Shown: piece by piece, positions 9,701 through 17,185 of the stretch
Numbering within the stretch: the stretch's first letter is position 1
Layout of the letters: the number at the start of each line of letters is the position of its first letter
From: Chrysochromulina tobinii
Taxonomy: Eukaryota > Haptophyta > Prymnesiales > Chrysochromulinaceae
Assembly (NCBI GenBank): GCA_001275005.1
Contig: JWZX01002036.1
Location: forward strand, 1-32,111
Length of the DNA: 32,111 nt
Reading direction: 5' to 3'
Made by a program: the position numbers and the translations under genes
Notes under the pieces: generated by a model
What the model was told of the DNA's origin: nothing
The model's input: only the letters and a program-made list of their open reading frames with translations
The model's database searches: none

Positions 9701-10106
9701 CGCGCTGCCAGTCGCCCTCGCCATCAAGCACGCGTCGCGACGAAACGACCTTTGGCGCCTCTGGCAGAAGCGACTTGGAGGCCGCCGGCGCCTCCACCGG
9801 CGCCTCGACACGCACCTTCCTCGGCACGCGCCGCGCCGGCGGCTCGCTCGGTGGGGGTGTGGGCGTTGGCTTCTTCGGTGGCCGCTTCGGCGGTGGCGGC
9901 TGGTCGCGCACGTCGACCGACGAAGGGATGGTCTGCAGCGTGGCGCTCGGACCTGCTGCTTTGGCCGTGGCTGCGGCCTCATCCGCCAAAGCAGCCTCGG
10001 CGGCAAGAAACCTCAGCCTTGCAATCTCAGCCGTGCTGGCAGCATTCTCAGCCGAGTCGGCCTCCGCGGCTGCCTCCGAGCGCAGTGCGGCCGCCTCTGC
10101 TGCCAT
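3795..10106 (-). CDS. Very large IQ/coiled-coil protein with CEP164-like WW module
   Basis: One unbroken frame encodes 2103 residues. Reading from the N-terminus: an Ala/Glu helix, a proline-rich segment (about residues 70-95), Gly/Ala/His-rich linkers (about 345-390), then long charged helices. IQ-like calmodulin-binding motifs lie near residue 729 (AARVVQYYYKNKLLV) and 849 (IVKFQRRVRLWLA). Near residue 1680 WLAVEALAAPLPPLW resembles the segment before the WW domain of CEP164-type proteins (WLA.EG...PLP..W). Near 1800 QYYYEHTVSGALLAEHP resembles the WW core (YYFN...G...W.HP); about 110 low-complexity residues separate the halves. A second WW-like stretch (ENETIVFFSLASRTRTREVP) follows. A role at a basal body or cytoskeleton is inferred. 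The frame stays open upstream of the ATG (DGAFSDNGDEFDQEED precedes it, after an acceptor-like CACCGCAG), so the true start may be in an upstream exon. Confidence 0.75.
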   Translation of the reverse strand: MAAEAAALRSEAAAEADSAENAASTAEIARLRFLAAEAALADEAAATAKAAGPSATLQTIPSSVDVRDQPPPPKRPPKKPTPTPPPSEPPARRVPRKVRVEAPVEAPAASKSLLPEAPKVVSSRRVLDGEGDWQRALTQRIDTPARRSRVGLRAEPLSLARMIWRSVPDGIKKRRKEVGSTYKVPKLDLSQMALLYSAGDSLAVAAMHSLDARTLSARLPHGPLRPLSRQLPTRMPALTERVPDTALSERMPLPKLSHTALPPPPPAAVAFAGAPCAASAPAAPSAVAGSTHDEGSRALPTLGGAAGGAAGGARLPAGWVILCQEREQVVEQALNMALRLGGFYAANAAGAGAGAGAGADEGGVEGAAAHNATHGAAHGAAHGAVALPSNVVRAAAECLTALRRTGVAIVEALLSWQAAVAAASRRTHEHRHALEQRRQRLLGEKRSLHALRQRRLRAAARDYGDVSIAESQPPPRRQKASAADGDAPTAPAAAGKFPGLRPAAAAQQSVGLSRLRSDLSGGGSGGCGGKDKEREGWGGVSFSSYTLHYATAAPGSMQRSREAAGLWDGHDYLLKLLSDVWRLPLPSMSDPFALRWFEPGSPFAPTTEELPRLRAAETALHRLVTAKQAAALSAVEVGVALRLQRLPERTPFGAPAEVVAEAAAAANWRVLASVFYGDEGVAGFMQRKRHQWRAERAAAMCQMSYRRTALLRRVRMRMRAKEEAAARVVQYYYKNKLLVGGLALKLVNLAHAQMEKERERRAAELVRRRQEERLRLGERAAAEKRERRLRALRSALREYAAGDFLTRVMRGALSRMVKRRLKLKQSAFLRNFSADGTGHALNYIVKFQRRVRLWLAHNELFQSLYEEHRHALLMQRTAPEHHALEAFLDAREPGVARAFEAAHAAVATSRPRLRELMQAQLRVSRGQGELAGLLQIEEIEGQRGGLPLPSGGVPEAKRLVAAASSKIEAASRHAETAMAELEALVSRRAQCAAAQALAAEIEISHPISYPMLLGMSLLLGEGSRRAAADAAAATEALRGAWKALETASTELAISEAQAKPSEVQGRRDRASRLAARMPSLRAEATEAMHHLPVHHELLGVLAAATGERHVLALVRQRCQWRRWGMARMERITALTVLRGTRAPAKQYAALQRTQAEARGMASVLDALAPCTRSPPCSLVLRPAGLSSLPPTTTAASLLAAIREHLLPDLAEACGVHASRFERLDVAFGSGGSAEMGELGLELLAQDGAIDFGIRIHHEEGSSSRDSTSLLHQLHKELPYGEVPMRRLARALRMHPAQRLEFRVVSTDEPPVQRVNVRRVLSEQLEGCKAEAQAARSALDDAIVAKRNEASRLLPGCLGMRTKPIKLRLATAKGAQKQCEGLLKLVPERASDDDETLQFEWLPSVIAEAREKVDAALSECEGPLGRLLPCVEQREAGKRALSEVTLAMSVLSAVKSLPVEPPLENAGKLITEELHGAFYQHRDLVYARRTLACAISHFAAKLTFTVAGLVPKAGGNDVIGEVASSPIGARRASAVVMAGGPGGGLGGKGFVGPFGGKGGGVGRSGPKTPSVVVGAKRTAGAGGGLRVLDPEGSLARVKATMLLTPNPSLWTPPKATRVLGFEPERSGRRAQYDADRASAGVEEGASANEAAPVTSLITPERVVEMCATLGIALGGGEPEYHLAWLAVEALAAPLPPLWRRLERPKSATESAVSGAEAHPGRAPPSPSPLLKPRQPAATALVGGTTTLARSPVGGAVHGSAEMQSQIPSQMQAAGLASPRHASRALEWDLSYDQPPLAGRGTDDQYYYEHTVSGALLAEHPLLPVFAQMVASERRRRDKPRPWTSVEDWMLFAGENETIVFFSLASRTRTREVPAELLTEQQRLIDFRSGAATGAPMPGAVSGARAAPPSQATLARARKEMALGRRPSLREEHTEYGVLGGVQGVGGGSVVGGCSAAVRAAAKQKSAELTKASHHFRHASLQVRPRGLPEVLVAASRLKVDIFAQPAMLWLCDAILATDYLPIAWTKHSQRRDVLERMGSQQTDAQGLELFLGQLSAADRLRFTALGEVPKYHHALLQASTEQHPLEAVAKDVERYLCAAPGRAA

Positions 10107-10817
10107 CGCGGCGAGGTCCTCCTCCTGGTCAAACTCGTCACCGTTGTCGCTAAACGCGCCATCCTGCGGTGTGGCACCAGAGGTCCGGGTCAGGACATGT
10201 CATCAAGGCGAAGGGCGGGATCGCCACGCAGCGCACCTCCGAAAGCATTGCGTTTGTGAACACTGAACAGGCTTCAACGAAACAGACGCCAACTTTTCCA
10301 GGTCGGCTGCCTGCAATGTTTCTCCGATGCTTATGTGCGCGCCCAAAACGAGGTGCAAGGTGACTAAGAGGAACTTTTCTTTTCCCATTCAGCAAGAAAT
10401 TAAAAAAGGGCGCCTTTATCTGCACAGTCGTGGTTACAGTCAGGGGTATCATAAGGGCAATGGGTTGGAGCGCTGTCTGACTCGGTTTAACGCTGCGAGG
10501 TGCGGTGTGAACAACTGTTTTGCTGTGGGGAAAGAGCGTCCAACAGCCGCGACTCCCAATCCTCGTGCGCTCGCCGATGCCGCGCCGATTGGCCGTTGCG
10601 ATCGGCCAAGGCGCTGCGCACGCCGCCCCGCGCGTGGGTCCAGCACCCTGGTCCCGATGGACCTCATGCCCCGCGCAGCTGCGCCTGCGCCGCGTCGCCA
10701 GCCGCTGCCGGCGCCCGGCAGCCGACGATTTGGGCTGCCAGTTGGCCCGTTGTGCCTCACACGAAGCGCGTCCCGCTGCGCCATTATCGCAGGCTGTCGA
10801 CACTCTCCTCTTCAATC
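10107..10817. promoter_or_regulatory. Divergent upstream region of the large IQ/WW gene and CCT2
   Basis: These 711 bp separate two divergent genes. About 10110-10166 is probably coding or exon for the large gene (acidic in-frame peptide). The remainder is moderately A/T-rich around 10360-10460 and carries no convincing coding frame. Promoters for both genes should lie here; no specific element was recognised. Confidence 0.4.
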
Positions 10818-12514
10818 ATGATGGGTGATGCGTTTGCCCCCGTCAATCTCTTTGAGGAGGGCGGCCAGGAAGCCAAGGGCGAGCAGGCCCGCATGGTGCG
10901 TCCCCGCCACACCTTATCCCTGCCCGCATCGATGTCCACTTGGGTGCGTGACGCTCACCGCGCTCCGCGTCCGCCATGCTCACCGCCTTGACGCAGGCCT
11001 CGATCGTTGGCGCGCTCGCGGTGGCCGACCTGGTCAAGTCGTCCCTCGGCCCCAAGGGCATGGACAAGATCCTCCAGTCGACGAGCCGCGGCGGCAACGT
11101 GTCGGTGACCAACGACGGCGCGACAATCCTCAAGTCGGTGCTCATCGACAACCCGGCGGCCAAGGTCCTCATCGACATCTCCAAGGTGCAGGACGACGAG
11201 GTGGGCGACGGTACCACCTCGGTGTGCGTGCTCGCGGGCGAGTTCCTTCGCCAGGCGGCCGAGCTCATCGAGAAGAAGATGCACCCGCAGACAGTGGTGG
11301 CAGGGTACCGGCTGGCGCGCGACGCGGCGCTCAAGGCGCTTGACACCGCCGCCGTCGACAACTCCAAGTCGCCCGAGGCTTTCCGCCAGGACCTGATCAA
11401 CATCGCCAAGACGACGCTCTCCTCGAAGGTCCTGTCGCAGGACAAGGAGCACTTTGCCGAGATCGCGGTGCAGGCGGTGCTCAAGCTCAAGGGGAGCACG
11501 AACCTGGACCAGATCCAGATCATCAAGCGCATCGGCGGCACGCTGACCGACTCGTACCTCGACCCCGACGGCTTCCTCCTCGACAAGAAGATCTCGGTCG
11601 GCTGCCCCAAGCGCATGACCAACTGCAAGGTCCTCGTGGCCAACACGCCCATGGACACGGACAAGGTCAAGATCTACGGCTCGAAGGTCAAGGTGGACTC
11701 GGTGGCCAAGGTGGCCGAGATTGAGGCCGCCGAGAAGGCCAAGATGCTCGACAAGGTCGACCGCATCCTCGCGCACGGCTGCAACGTCTTCTGCAACCGG
11801 CAGCTGATCTACAACCTGCCCGAGCAGCGGATGGCCGACGCGGGCGTGATGGCCATCGAGCACACCGACTTTGACGGCACCGAGCGGCTCGCGCTCGTGC
11901 TCGGCGCGGACATCGTCTCCACCTTCGACACGCCGGATCAAGTCAAGCTCGGCCGGTGCGACCTGATCGAGGAGGTCATGATCGGCGAGGACAAGCTCAT
12001 TCGCTTCTCAGGCTGCCCCAACTCGCAAGCCTCGTCCATCGTCATCCGTGGCGCCAACGAGCACGTCGTGGACGAGGCGCACCGCTCGCTGCACGACGCG
12101 CTCTGCGTGCTCTCGCAGACGGTCAAGAACACGGCCGTCATCCCCGGCGGAGGCGCCACCGAGATGCTCATGGCGCAGGCCGTCGAGGAGGCCTCCCAGA
12201 AGATTGAGGGCAAGCAGGTGCTCGCCATGGAGGCGTATGCGCGCGCGCTGCGTGCGATGCCCATGCACATTGCGGACAATGCGGGCTACGACTCGGCCGA
12301 GCTCGTCGCCGAGCTGCGTGCGAAGCACTTTGCGGGCAAGCACTCGTTTGGGCTGCAGATGGACACGGGCACCGTAGAGGACATGTGGGCCCACGGCATC
12401 TGCGATGCGTACAAGGTCAAGAAGCAGGTCGTCCTGTCTTCGTCCGAGGCGGCCGAAATGATCCTGCGCGTGGACGACATCGTGCAGTGCGCCCCGCGCC
12501 AGCGCCAGCAATAG
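10818..12514 (+). CDS. CCT2: T-complex protein 1 subunit beta (CCT2)
   Basis: Two exons, 10818-10895 and 10997-12514, give 531 residues, close to the 535 of human CCT2. Exon 1 encodes [20 protein letters not shown], matching the APVN.F...G..E....AR start of the family. The 101-nt intron is GTGCGT...GACGCAG, phase 0; exon 2 opens with [15 protein letters not shown]. Group II chaperonin signatures are present in order: [17 protein letters not shown], the ATPase [25 protein letters not shown], the hinge GGGATEM, and [10 protein letters not shown]. The protein is one of eight subunits of the cytosolic TRiC/CCT ring that folds actin, tubulin and WD40 proteins using ATP. A second ATG at 10821 would shorten it by one residue. 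It diverges from the large IQ/WW gene. Confidence 0.97.
10896..10996 (+). other. CCT2 intron 1
   Basis: The boundaries GTGCGT and GACGCAG restore the conserved CCT2 N-terminus exactly. The intron is 101 nt, phase 0, and unlike the introns of the EEP and PSMA5 genes it contains no internal repeat. Confidence 0.85.
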
Positions 12515-13461
12515 AGCGCACGCGCCGCGGGTAGCCACGCCTCTGGGCGCCACCTAAGGGCCGCAAAGAGCACTGCGCACCTCTCGCTGGCATCAGCCGC
12601 GAATCACCCGACAAGTGGCGAGGCAGATGGCGGTGCAGAAGGCCGGAAGGCCGGAAGACAGCGCATGCGACACATGGTAGGGCTGCACATCCTCAATGTG
12701 TGCACCTTGCCACGTACTCACGCTCAGTCGTCACTCGTCAGATACTGGTGACCGCGTCACGGTCACCGGGACACGGTACGCGGACGCGGAGCGGCCGAAG
12801 TCGGAAGTGGGCCGGAACGCAATCGGTATATACATGCGGGAGGTCTGGCGATCCCCTGAAACATCTGTACGACCGTTGCGCGTTGGTAGATCCGACACCG
12901 CACGACTGCCGCACACTCCACACACATGCCACCCCCGCGACCCGGACGGCTCGAAACGGGCCGAGCAACGACACGAAGACGAACGAGCCGGATCGCGACT
13001 CGCGAACGGATCCGCGCATCCGCCCGATAATAAGATCAAATTTTCCCGCAAAACTGCCAGTTTATAAACTCAGCTCGACCCCCCGTGGTCGGGCACACTC
13101 CACACAAGTCACATTCGACACCCGAATTTTGGTTTTGATGTCTTGCGGGCCGGCGTCCAGTCGCGTCTCGCGACCGTGTCGGGCGTCCGGTCCCGTCGTC
13201 GGCTCCCCCTCCGTCCCCCCCCGGGCCCGCACGGCGCGCGCACGATGAGATTGGATGCTGATTGGATGCTGATCCAGTTGATCGTCGGATGTGAAGCGTG
13301 TGAAACGGGCGAAACTGCAAACGGGATGTTAACGGGATGTGAGGGAAGTGAGGCGTTTTCGACCCCAGTCACGCAGTGAGACTGCCGCGACCCGCGAGAG
13401 TCGTGAGCGCTTCGTGAGGTTCTCGTGCGTGGGCTGCCGCGCTGATGCGCCGCTTGCCGGC
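12515..13461. other. Intergenic between CCT2 and a small minus-strand gene
   Basis: About 950 bp lie between converging 3' ends. I see no credible coding exon. Small structures include an inverted repeat at 12747-12767 (GGTGACCG, 5-base loop, CGGTCACC), a TTTATAAA sequence near 13060, a tandem GATTGGATGCT pair near 13251-13272, and an AACGGGATGT pair near 13320-13340. None has an assignable role. Confidence 0.45.
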
Positions 13462-14001
13462 TCACTGCACGACACATCCGCCGCCCCTTTTCAGTACGTA
13501 CTTTTCAGCGACCGCGGAAATTGGGTCAAGCCTGCGATGCGCGCGCGCGAGCAGCGTGAGCTGAAGCCGCATGAGGCAAAGTCAAGCATGGGGAGAGGGT
13601 GCACTCACATCGGGTCGTCTTTGGCGTTCTTGATCGTGTAATCCAAGGCCTCCTGCAGAGTAGTGGCGAGCGACGGGAGCGCGCTGCAAAGCTCCTGCCC
13701 GAAACATTTGAGGCACATAGGAGTCACGGGCTCCATATCGTGAATTCGACGCGATGAAGTGGAATCTGAGGTGCATGGTTGTCATGTGCAGCGAGCATGG
13801 ATGTCGTGTGCAGAGCGAAACTCGCAGTTGTGTGAAGAGTGCATGGCCTCAAGGTGCGCTCTACTTGGGGCGCCCGTGTGGCATTGGCTTGCAGAGGGCT
13901 CTCAGACAGTGAGTTCACTTGCGCACCGTCTGAGACGCACGGAATTCTTCCTCGCGCTTTTGTTTTTCCGGCGCGGTCTCGGCCTTGTATGCCGCGCTCA
14001 T
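13462..14001 (-). CDS. Putative small three-exon protein ending in a CaaX-like box
   Basis: Three minus-strand pieces join into 88 residues: 14001-13927 (ATG, MSAAYKAETAPEKQKREEEF), 13730-13609 (PVTPMCLKCFGQELCSALP...IKNAKDDP) and 13531-13462 (LDPISAVAEKYVLKRGGGC VVQ, then TGA). The middle-to-last junction is strong: donor AT|GTGAGT at 13608 and acceptor CATCGCAG, which together restore a Met codon and lead straight to a stop. The first junction (ACG|GTGCGC to GGAG|CCC) is weaker because the acceptor is poor. An alternative uses donor C|GTGCGT with acceptor CCTCAG, and a single-exon start at an ATG at 13736 is also possible. The product has a CLKC pair and a C-terminal CVVQ that would fit prenylation. 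I do not recognise the family. Confidence 0.45.
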
Positions 14002-14618
14002 CTGCGAACGGTTGCAACCAGCAAGGTAAGTCGTTTAGGCCACATATCAAGCTTCATCGGATGCACATCTCGGCACGCGCGACGCCACAGACGCCAGCGC
14101 AGAATTGGTGCTGTGGTTCCACTCCGGACTGTCTCAGTGCACAGGAGGCCATAGCATGTACAGCCGTCCGCTTGAGTCGCGTCGGGGCACCAGGCGCCTG
14201 GTCGCCTAGGAGGGCCGTCTAGATATGCACAGGGCACATTACCCAATGAGCAGAATAGCGCGCGCACCGCGGGTTTTCGGCCGAGGAGGCGCCGGGCCGA
14301 CGAACAAAAAACTTGGCAACTTTGTACTTGTGAAATTTTGCGCTGACGGGGCGCGAGCTTACACTTTATTGTGAGTGCGTATGGACAGAGAGTTGCGGAG
14401 TCTTTTATCGCGTGTGTCCAAAACAAGACAAACTGAAAAGCGAGGCGCACTTGCCCATTGTGCAGTGAGTCCAAACTCGCGGCAGAGCCGTCATGCGTCG
14501 ATTGGCAGCCTTGTGCGCGTGTGGCTACCCGTGCGCTTCGGCGTCGGCATCCTGCACGCGAGCTGTCTGCGAGGGCGCGCATCCGCGAGGCACTGCCTGA
14601 ATGGGCACGGGCGACCGC
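14002..14618. other. Intergenic between PSMA5 and the small CaaX-like gene
   Basis: These 617 bp follow the 3' end of PSMA5 and precede the small minus-strand gene. I find no exon with family resemblance and no RNA gene. The only structure noted is a short palindromic stretch around 14187-14212 (CACCAGGCGCCTGGT). Confidence 0.4.
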
Positions 14619-15573
14619 TCACGAGCTGGTGGACGCGGCCGCCACGCGCTTGAGAGCGTCCTCCAGCTGGGCTTTGTTGTACGTCGCGAACTGCGGCTTG
14701 TGCTTGCTGCCCGGTACGTAGTGGCAAGCGGCAGTCAGCGGCACCTCCGGCGGCGCCGGCGGCATTTTGACGCAAGCGACCTCGACGTTGCTCACGTCGA
14801 GCTTCTCCTCCATGACCTGCTTCAGGATCGTGATCGCCATCGTCTCCGCCTCCAGCAGCGTCAGATTCTTGTGGAATTGCTCCTGCGTACCAACGGCGTA
14901 CCAACGGCGGGTCGAGCGGCACGCGGTCAGGCACAGGCAGCGGGGGTGAGGCGGGCGCATCTCCGTGCACGGGGCTGCTGGGCTGCGGCTTGCCTGATGA
15001 GGGGGGCAATCAGCATGCAATCAGGCTTGCCTGCAGCGCCGTCTGCGCGCCCTCCGAGCCGGCGCCGATGGCCTTGGCGTCGAAGCGCGTGAAGGTGCCC
15101 GAGGGGTCGGTGTGGTAGAGCACCGGGCCGTGGTGATCCCAGCCAGCGACGAGCAGCGCCACGCCAAACGGCCGCGCCATCGTCTGCTCCTCGTCGCCCT
15201 CGCCGAAGTTGAGACACAGGTCGCAAACCGCCTGCGTGAGCGACTCCACCGGCATCGGCTCGTTGAAGGTGAACCGGTGGTACTGCGACTCGGAGCGCGC
15301 GTGTTCGACGAGCGTGCGCGCGTCGGCGGACAGACCGCTCATGGCCACGCCAATGTGCGAGTCGACCTCGTAGATCTTCTCCACCGACCCCGGCTCCTGC
15401 AGCGGCGAGAGCAGCCGTTTCTCCACGGCAATGACAACGCCCTCCGACGTGCAGATGCCGATGGCAGTGGTCCCGATCTTAATAGCCTCGATGGCGTACT
15501 CGACCTGGAAAAGGCGGCCCTCGGGACTGAAAGTGTTGACGCCACGGTCGTACTCGGAGCGGGTGAGGAACAT
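14619..15573 (-). CDS. PSMA5: 20S proteasome subunit alpha type 5 (PSMA5)
   Basis: Two exons, 15573-15031 and 14882-14619, encode 268 residues (human 241). The ATG at 15573 gives [19 protein letters not shown], the near-invariant alpha5 N-terminus with the proteasome alpha signature [41 protein letters not shown] and [18 protein letters not shown] follow. Exon 2 continues [13 protein letters not shown]...[16 protein letters not shown], matching the family's Q-E-HK-MTL..A....LKQVMEEKL. The C-terminus is longer than usual, with a proline-rich insert ([12 protein letters not shown]). The subunit is structural in the alpha ring that gates substrate entry to the proteolytic chamber and is not itself catalytic. 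The intron uses a GC donor. A longer in-frame upstream extension exists but lacks an ATG and the family starts at MFLTR. Confidence 0.96.
14883..15030 (-). other. PSMA5 GC-AG intron with internal repeats
   Basis: The junction CTGCAG|GCAAGC to GTACGCAG|GAGCAA restores [16 protein letters not shown] exactly, so the donor is GC rather than GT. The intron is 148 nt. It contains GGCTTGCCTG (plus-strand orientation) twice, at 14987-14996 and 15024-15033, the second copy straddling the exon boundary. CTGATTGC-like units repeat between them. GTACCAACGGC is tandemly doubled near 14887-14908 next to the acceptor. The stretch 14993-15010 matches 17 of 18 bases of the EEP gene intron at 1561-1578. Confidence 0.85.
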
Positions 15574-16692
15574 GGCTTGATTGCGGCGTGGCACCTGTGC
15601 AGGACGGGAGGATTCCAGCAATCAGGCCTGAGTACTCCTTCAAGCAGGCGCTCGTGCGAGGTCAGATGATGCGCGTGCGCCTGACGACCTCTTGCTGAGG
15701 GGTGGACTCGCGCTTGGGAACCGCTCATGTATTCGGGCTTGCGGAGCGCTGGGACCCTCCACACGGAGGAAACGGCTAACGCGCATCGATCGCGCAATGG
15801 CCGTGACGTGAGCGTCACTGAATCTCAGACGAGCACGTCAAGGCCACCAGAGCGCTCACACGCTCACAAACGAACGATGCTCGGCGCAGGCAGGCGCGCG
15901 CAGAGTGGGTCGACGCACCGCTCGACGGCGGCGAGCACGTCCTTGGCGTCCTTGGCGCGGGCGGCTTTTCACAGGCAAATGGTTATGTTTCGAGAATCGT
16001 TTGCGCACAGCCCTTTGCAGACTGCCAGCGTGAGCAAAAACGCCACATAGCACAGGCAGCAGTGTCCACACATTTTCACAGCAGTCACTGAGCAGTTCTC
16101 TTGAGACTGCAGAGTGCAGCCCTTGGAGTGCAGTGAGCTGGGAGAGCTGCAGACGCGCCGCACAAAAGATCACAGACACAATTGTTAAATTCAAATCCAC
16201 TGCGGTCCTTCACCGCGTCTCGTACCGCTCTTTCCCCTGCAGTAGGTATCTCGAACTGTACGCCGTATTGTACTACATGTACGGTGTGTCTGTGTCTCAA
16301 TAACTAACTTCACTCGCACATAAACTCTTTTCTATCAGAGTGAGACAGGAAAGCAGACTCACATAACGACATAAAACGCAGGTAGCAGAGTGTTATGGTA
16401 CTCACATACCAAGCAGATTCACATACCCTATGCTGTTTCAACATAGTGACGCATCGCGCGCACGTGATCGTAAAGGGCAACACCTCGTATACATTCACAC
16501 TCGCTTCATTCTCATGCTCGCGACGGTACCGCGTACCGCGCTCACCTCACAGCACAAACAATGCACGAACCAATGCGTAATGTGGTACAGCCTCATTCTG
16601 AAAAGATACGACCGCCTGAAAAGATACGACCGTTCACAGCACGAGATACTGTCAGTCAGCGAATCGCACAACTTTCTGATCACAGATCCAAT
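15574..16692. other. Intergenic upstream of PSMA5, with LRR relics
   Basis: This 1.1-kb stretch is relatively A/T-rich between about 16000 and 16690. It includes the PSMA5 promoter side, an exon-like minus frame at 15865-15968 (AKDAKDVLAAVERCVDPLC, then stop), an LRR-gene tail relic at 16204-16242, a tandem TGAAAAGATACGACCG pair near 16599-16631, and recurring CTCACATA motifs near 16360-16430. I see no complete gene. Confidence 0.45.
16204..16242 (-). repeat. 39-bp copy of an LRR-gene 3' end (also at 16710-16748)
   Basis: Positions 16204-16242 and 16710-16748 are identical over 39 bp. On the minus strand both encode AGERAVRDAVKDR. The copy at 16204 continues SGFEFNN, the expected end of this LRR family, but no LRR units precede it. 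It is therefore a detached relic of a related gene or a transferred 3' exon; a CTGCAG acceptor-like site marks its beginning. Confidence 0.8.
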
Positions 16693-17185
16693 TCAAAACC
16701 ACTTTGGTCGGTCCTTCACCGCGTCTCGTACCGCTCTTTCCCCTGCAGCTCCGATGTTGTTGCCAAGAAGGCGCAGATTGGTCAACACCCCATTGACACG
16801 CAGAGCGTAGGCAATCGCTGTGATGCCCACTGCAGTATAAGTTCCTCTTCCAAGACGATCGAGGCCGCACAGCTGGTTGTAGCTGAGGTTGAGGCTCGTC
16901 AGCCCGCCATTGACGCGCAGAGCGTCGGCAATCGCTGTGATGCCCTCTGCAGTGTAAGTTCAATTGCCCCACATATCGAGGCCGCACAGCTGGTTGTCGC
17001 TGAGGTTGAGGCTTGTCAGTCCGCCCGTGACAAGGTCAGTCGCAAGCAGGATCGCGTCCCCTGGGCTGAGGCCCTGGTTCCGAAAGTTGGCCTCCTTCTG
17101 GTCGCGCTTGATGCCAAACAGCATGATGCCCTTCTCGGTGCCGATCTTGGCAAGCATTCTGGTCCGACTCAATATCGAGCCTGTT
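16693..17185 (-). pseudogene. Leucine-rich repeat segment with premature stop and tail frameshift
   Basis: In one minus-strand frame the segment reads LVTGGLTSLNLSDNQLCGLD, then a TGA at 16962-16960, then TYTAEGITAIADALRVNG, LTSLNLSYNQLCGLD, a third repeat and NNIGAAGERAVRDAVKDR. At the equivalent place in the next repeat the codon is GGA (Gly), so the TGA is a single-base nonsense change. The tail then reads PKWF and stops. Skipping four bases (CCAA, about 16707-16704) would restore the SGFELDL type of ending seen in the family. The LRRs are about 28-36 residues and would form a ligand-binding solenoid. The unit joins the ankyrin segment upstream only after a frame change, so it is most likely the dead 3' part of a larger gene. 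Assembly error is the alternative. Confidence 0.65.

Noticed and set aside
10150-10815. Minus-strand frame of 221 codons upstream of CCT2
   Set aside because: Its translation has no domain or homologue that I recognise and it overlaps the CCT2 promoter and first exon; probably non-coding.
12747-12767. Inverted repeat GGTGACCG/CGGTCACC as a transcription terminator or operator
   Set aside because: Hairpin terminators do not apply to nuclear protein-coding genes, there is no T-run, and no regulatory family can be named from 8-bp arms alone.
12696-13248. Overlapping plus-strand frames of 123 and 182 codons after CCT2
   Set aside because: Their composition (Arg, Thr, Pro, His-rich) and mutual overlap look like GC-rich noise; no start context or family resemblance.
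15112-15669. Plus-strand frame of 185 codons over PSMA5
   Set aside because: It is fully antisense to the conserved PSMA5 exon and has no independent support.
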